A stretch of DNA of 16,265 nt, taken from NCBI GenBank assembly GCA_036397475.1, contig DASWIV010000347.1:1-16265 (forward strand), given 5' to 3'. The position numbers and the translations under genes were made by a program. This DNA comes from DASWIV01 sp036397475 (lineage in GTDB: Bacteria > JAJVIF01 > JAPKYR01). Under the pieces are notes generated by a model. It was not told where the DNA came from. It made no database searches and saw nothing but the letters and a program-made list of their open reading frames with translations. Positions 14,239-16,265 of the stretch are shown here, piece after piece. Position 1 is the stretch's first letter, and each line of letters begins with the position of its first letter.

Positions 14239-16187
14239 GACGGGCACTCCTTGTAAATAAATTTTTCCATCGTTATCGCCCCGGTCGGACATCTCTCCGC
14301 GCAGGACGCGCAACGAATACAACTTGTTGTGTCCATAATTATCGCCGATGCCGCTTCGGCTGGCATCCCATCAAGCTGGGCGTCGATTATTTCGCCCATC
14401 CCATGCTCGCGTGGCAGCCTGTCGACCGAAACGATCTCGAAACATAACTCCGGACAAACATCCACACATCCTCCGCAGAGAATGCACAAATCTCCATCAA
14501 TGATCGGGTTGACTCCACAATCGAGGCATCGTCCGGCTTCCAGAAGAGCCTGTTCTTCCGTAAAGCCAAGGTCTACTGTCTCTCCGTGGGATTTCAGTCT
14601 TACTTCAACCGGAGCGGTCTCGAATTCCTGCCGCTCGCGATGCTCGTAGCCAGGTTCGCGTTCATAATCCGCGATACCAAGATGGAGCTCTGTATCTTCA
14701 AATGTTATTTCGTTGCCGGTAAATTGCCTGTAAATTTCACGGGCTGCATTTTTACCCGACGCGATCGCGTGAATGATCAATTTCGGGCCATAAGCTAAAT
14801 CCCCGGAGACGTATATATCCGGAGCGCTGGTCTTGCCGGTTACCGGGTCGCACTTGATATAACCTCGTTCGGTGACTTCCAGGCCTTCCTTTTCACCATC
14901 GACGAAACTCAGGTCTACTGCCTGTCCGATAGCGATAAACAGGTTGTCGCACTCAATGATAAATTTATCGTCCTCATCGAATGTAGGGGAGAATCGACCT
15001 TCATCGTTGAAAACACTGGTGCATTTTTTGAATTCTACACCCGTGACATTCCCGTGCACGTCCTTGATTATCCTGGTGGGACCGACACGATTGTGCCTGA
15101 TGACGCCTTCCTCCTCGCCCTCGATAATTTCCATATCCTCGGCGGGCATTTCTTCGAGCGATTCCAGGCAGCAGTGATGGACTTCCGCTATTCCCGGCTC
15201 CCTTAGAGCTGTACGCGCAGTATCCATCTCGAGTTGTCTCATTGTTGTGCGGCTGACGTCATACGATACTGAACCGCCGCCGATCACGATCGCCCTCGAC
15301 CCGCGCCGTCCGATCGGAGGAGCGTTTCCAAGTGCGACATCCCGCAGGAATTCGACCCCGCCATAAACGTTAGGCGCGCCGACTCCTTCGAGCGGGAGAC
15401 GCGCCGATTTTTTCAACCCGACAGCGATCACAACGGCGTCGTGTTTTTCCCGTAATTCCGAAAAAGTTATATCTTTGCCCACCTGGCAGTTAGTGATCGC
15501 TTTTACGCCCATCTCAAGGATTACATCGACTTCCGACTGGATAAGGTCACGCGGAAGCCTGTACTGCGGAACACCTATAGCTAACAATCCTGATAAAACA
15601 GGCTCCATTTCGTAAATCGTTACATCCGCGCCCAGCAGGGCTAGATCGTGCGCTGCCGATAATCCGGCGCAGCCGCTTCCGATAATTCCTACCGATTTAT
15701 TTTTGATGGTAGGGATAGATCCGATTGAAACTGCCTGGAGTAGGGGAAGAAGTTCCTGTGTATCTTCGTATTGCCTTGGAGCGTATTTTCTTGCGGCGTT
15801 CTTGAGGAATTCAATCAAGCCTTTTCCGCCGTCGTCCCTCGATTCTGGACCGTACTGGTCGCAGACAAATCGTTTGAGAGCCCGTATCGATATGGGCTCA
15901 TCGACATCGCCGCGCCGGCACGCTGTCTCGCAAGGAGCCCCGCAGACACGTCCGCATATTGAACCGAGAGGATTCGGGCCCCGCGCGATCAGATATGCAA
16001 GTTCGTAATCACCGTTGGCGATCGCCCTGACATAGCCGCGCGCGTCAGTATTAATCGGACATCCGTAATTGCACTTGATTTGTTTTCGCCAGAATTCCTT
16101 GTCGGGAATTTCCATCGAATCTTCAAGTTTCCAGGGACGTCCGGAATAATCCAGAAGCTTATTTTTTTTATCGTCAATAATCGTCAT
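14190..16187 (-). CDS. GltD-like FAD/NAD(P)-binding Fe-S oxidoreductase linked to the bc complex
   Basis: A 665-residue soluble oxidoreductase without signal peptide or membrane helix. The N-terminus has the Fe-S domain of the glutamate synthase small chain/dihydropyrimidine dehydrogenase type (C39, C43, C78, C82, C86, C90). An FAD site GIIGSGCAGLSAA (about 168-180), a NAD(P) site VIGGGSVSYD (301-310) and the second FAD segment SGDLAYGPKLIIHAIASGKNAA-like region (461-482) follow. The C-terminus carries CLDC (554-557), then two ferredoxin-type 4Fe-4S motifs: C568, C571, C574, C578 and C623, C626, C629, C633, with an extra CPSC (648-651). No glutamate synthase large chain is seen. Leading the bc operon, it probably passes electrons between NAD(P)H (or ferredoxin) and the quinone/bc system on the cytosolic side. 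ATG at 16187 has AAGGA eight bases upstream. Confidence 0.88.
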   Translation of the reverse strand: MTIIDDKKNKLLDYSGRPWKLEDSMEIPDKEFWRKQIKCNYGCPINTDARGYVRAIANGDYELAYLIARGPNPLGSICGRVCGAPCETACRRGDVDEPISIRALKRFVCDQYGPESRDDGGKGLIEFLKNAARKYAPRQYEDTQELLPLLQAVSIGSIPTIKNKSVGIIGSGCAGLSAAHDLALLGADVTIYEMEPVLSGLLAIGVPQYRLPRDLIQSEVDVILEMGVKAITNCQVGKDITFSELREKHDAVVIAVGLKKSARLPLEGVGAPNVYGGVEFLRDVALGNAPPIGRRGSRAIVIGGGSVSYDVSRTTMRQLEMDTARTALREPGIAEVHHCCLESLEEMPAEDMEIIEGEEEGVIRHNRVGPTRIIKDVHGNVTGVEFKKCTSVFNDEGRFSPTFDEDDKFIIECDNLFIAIGQAVDLSFVDGEKEGLEVTERGYIKCDPVTGKTSAPDIYVSGDLAYGPKLIIHAIASGKNAAREIYRQFTGNEITFEDTELHLGIADYEREPGYEHRERQEFETAPVEVRLKSHGETVDLGFTEEQALLEAGRCLDCGVNPIIDGDLCILCGGCVDVCPELCFEIVSVDRLPREHGMGEIIDAQLDGMPAEAASAIIMDTTSCIRCASCAERCPTGAITMEKFIYKECPSCQSDSLRKKLNDATS
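14247..14252 (-). promoter_or_regulatory. Shine-Dalgarno site of the Rieske gene inside the oxidoreductase coding region
   Basis: On the minus strand AAGGAG is followed by eight bases and then ATG (14238-14236). It lies within the last codons of the oxidoreductase (its YKE codons) and decides the Rieske start over the upstream in-frame ATG at 14322. Confidence 0.8.
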
Positions 16188-16205
16188 TCAGTATATCCTT
16201 TTAAA

Positions 16206-16265
16206 TTAGACACCCGGCTTGCGTTCGGGGCAGGCGAACTCCTCACGAGTTGCCCCTTTCCAGCT
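16206..16265 (-). CDS. Possible C-terminal fragment of an upstream minus-strand gene
   Basis: Reading inward from the window edge on the minus strand, one frame stays open for 19 codons (ends EEFACPERKPGV) and stops with TAA at 16206, 18 bases before the start of the oxidoreductase. The spacing resembles an operon junction. The fragment is too short to identify. The same stretch also folds: GGGGCA (minus strand, 16256-16251) pairs with TGCCCC (16232-16227), so a non-coding hairpin is the alternative. Confidence 0.3.
   Translation of the reverse strand, partial: SWKGATREEFACPERKPGV

Larger units (their letters stand above)
5499..16187 (-). other. Seven-gene bc complex / caa3-type oxidase supercomplex operon
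   Basis: All seven genes lie on the minus strand with gaps of 9-31 bases or, at the first junction, an overlap. Order of transcription is FAD/Fe-S oxidoreductase, Rieske, cytochrome b, multihaem c-subunit II fusion, subunit I, subunit III, subunit IV. No internal terminator is seen. The promoter lies to the right of the window or upstream of the possible partial gene at 16206-16265. Haem A synthesis and Cu-insertion genes are not present in this window. Confidence 0.85.

Noticed and set aside
16227..16256. Hairpin GGGGCA/TGCCCC as terminator or leader element at the right edge
   Set aside because: No T run follows on either strand and the stretch may be coding; it is kept only as an alternative to the partial CDS.
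1..16265. CRISPR array, insertion sequence or prophage genes
   Set aside because: No regularly spaced short direct repeats outside coding LRR and haem domains, no transposase or integrase motifs and no terminal inverted repeats were found.

Overview
The window reads as chromosomal DNA of an aerobically respiring Gram-negative-type bacterium. By eye the base composition is near 50% G+C. Oxygen use is shown by a haem-copper oxidase with a CuA site. A periplasm-facing energy chain is shown by a Tat-type Rieske protein and many c-type haems. The cytochrome b has b6-type haem spacing and an APWY motif in place of PEWY, and the oxidase is A2-type. These fit a menaquinone-using lineage outside the Proteobacteria, perhaps in the FCB/candidate-phylum area, but no marker gene here fixes the taxon.

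Left part, plus strand (1-5487). An isocitrate dehydrogenase-family gene (42-1208, TTG start) ends at a clear intrinsic terminator. A divergent methylenetetrahydrofolate-reductase-like gene follows (1421-2323). Next is a stand-alone 968-residue receptor-like gene (2581-5487) encoding a TIR domain, two membrane helices, a STAND ATPase, a third membrane helix and a block of 24-residue leucine-rich repeats. A near-perfect inverted repeat sits directly before its ribosome-binding site.

Right part, minus strand (16187 down to 5499). Seven tightly packed genes form one respiratory operon: a GltD-like FAD/Fe-S oxidoreductase, a Rieske protein, full-length cytochrome b, a 1261-residue fusion protein, and oxidase subunits I, III and IV. 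The fusion carries nine c-haem motifs, then a complete oxidase subunit II (two helices plus CuA), then two more c-haem domains. The end of another minus-strand gene may lie at the right edge.

How the genes work together (inference): quinol is oxidised by cytochrome b and the Rieske protein. Electrons then run through the c haems of the fusion to its own CuA centre and on to subunit I, where oxygen is reduced. No diffusible cytochrome c would be needed, because the bc complex's cytochrome c and the oxidase's CuA subunit are one polypeptide. The FAD/Fe-S protein at the head of the operon may link cytosolic NAD(P)H or ferredoxin to this supercomplex. The two standout items are this covalent complex III-IV link and the TIR-STAND-LRR protein, whose predicted topology puts the repeats outside the cytoplasm and TIR and ATPase inside, a Toll-receptor-like layout.
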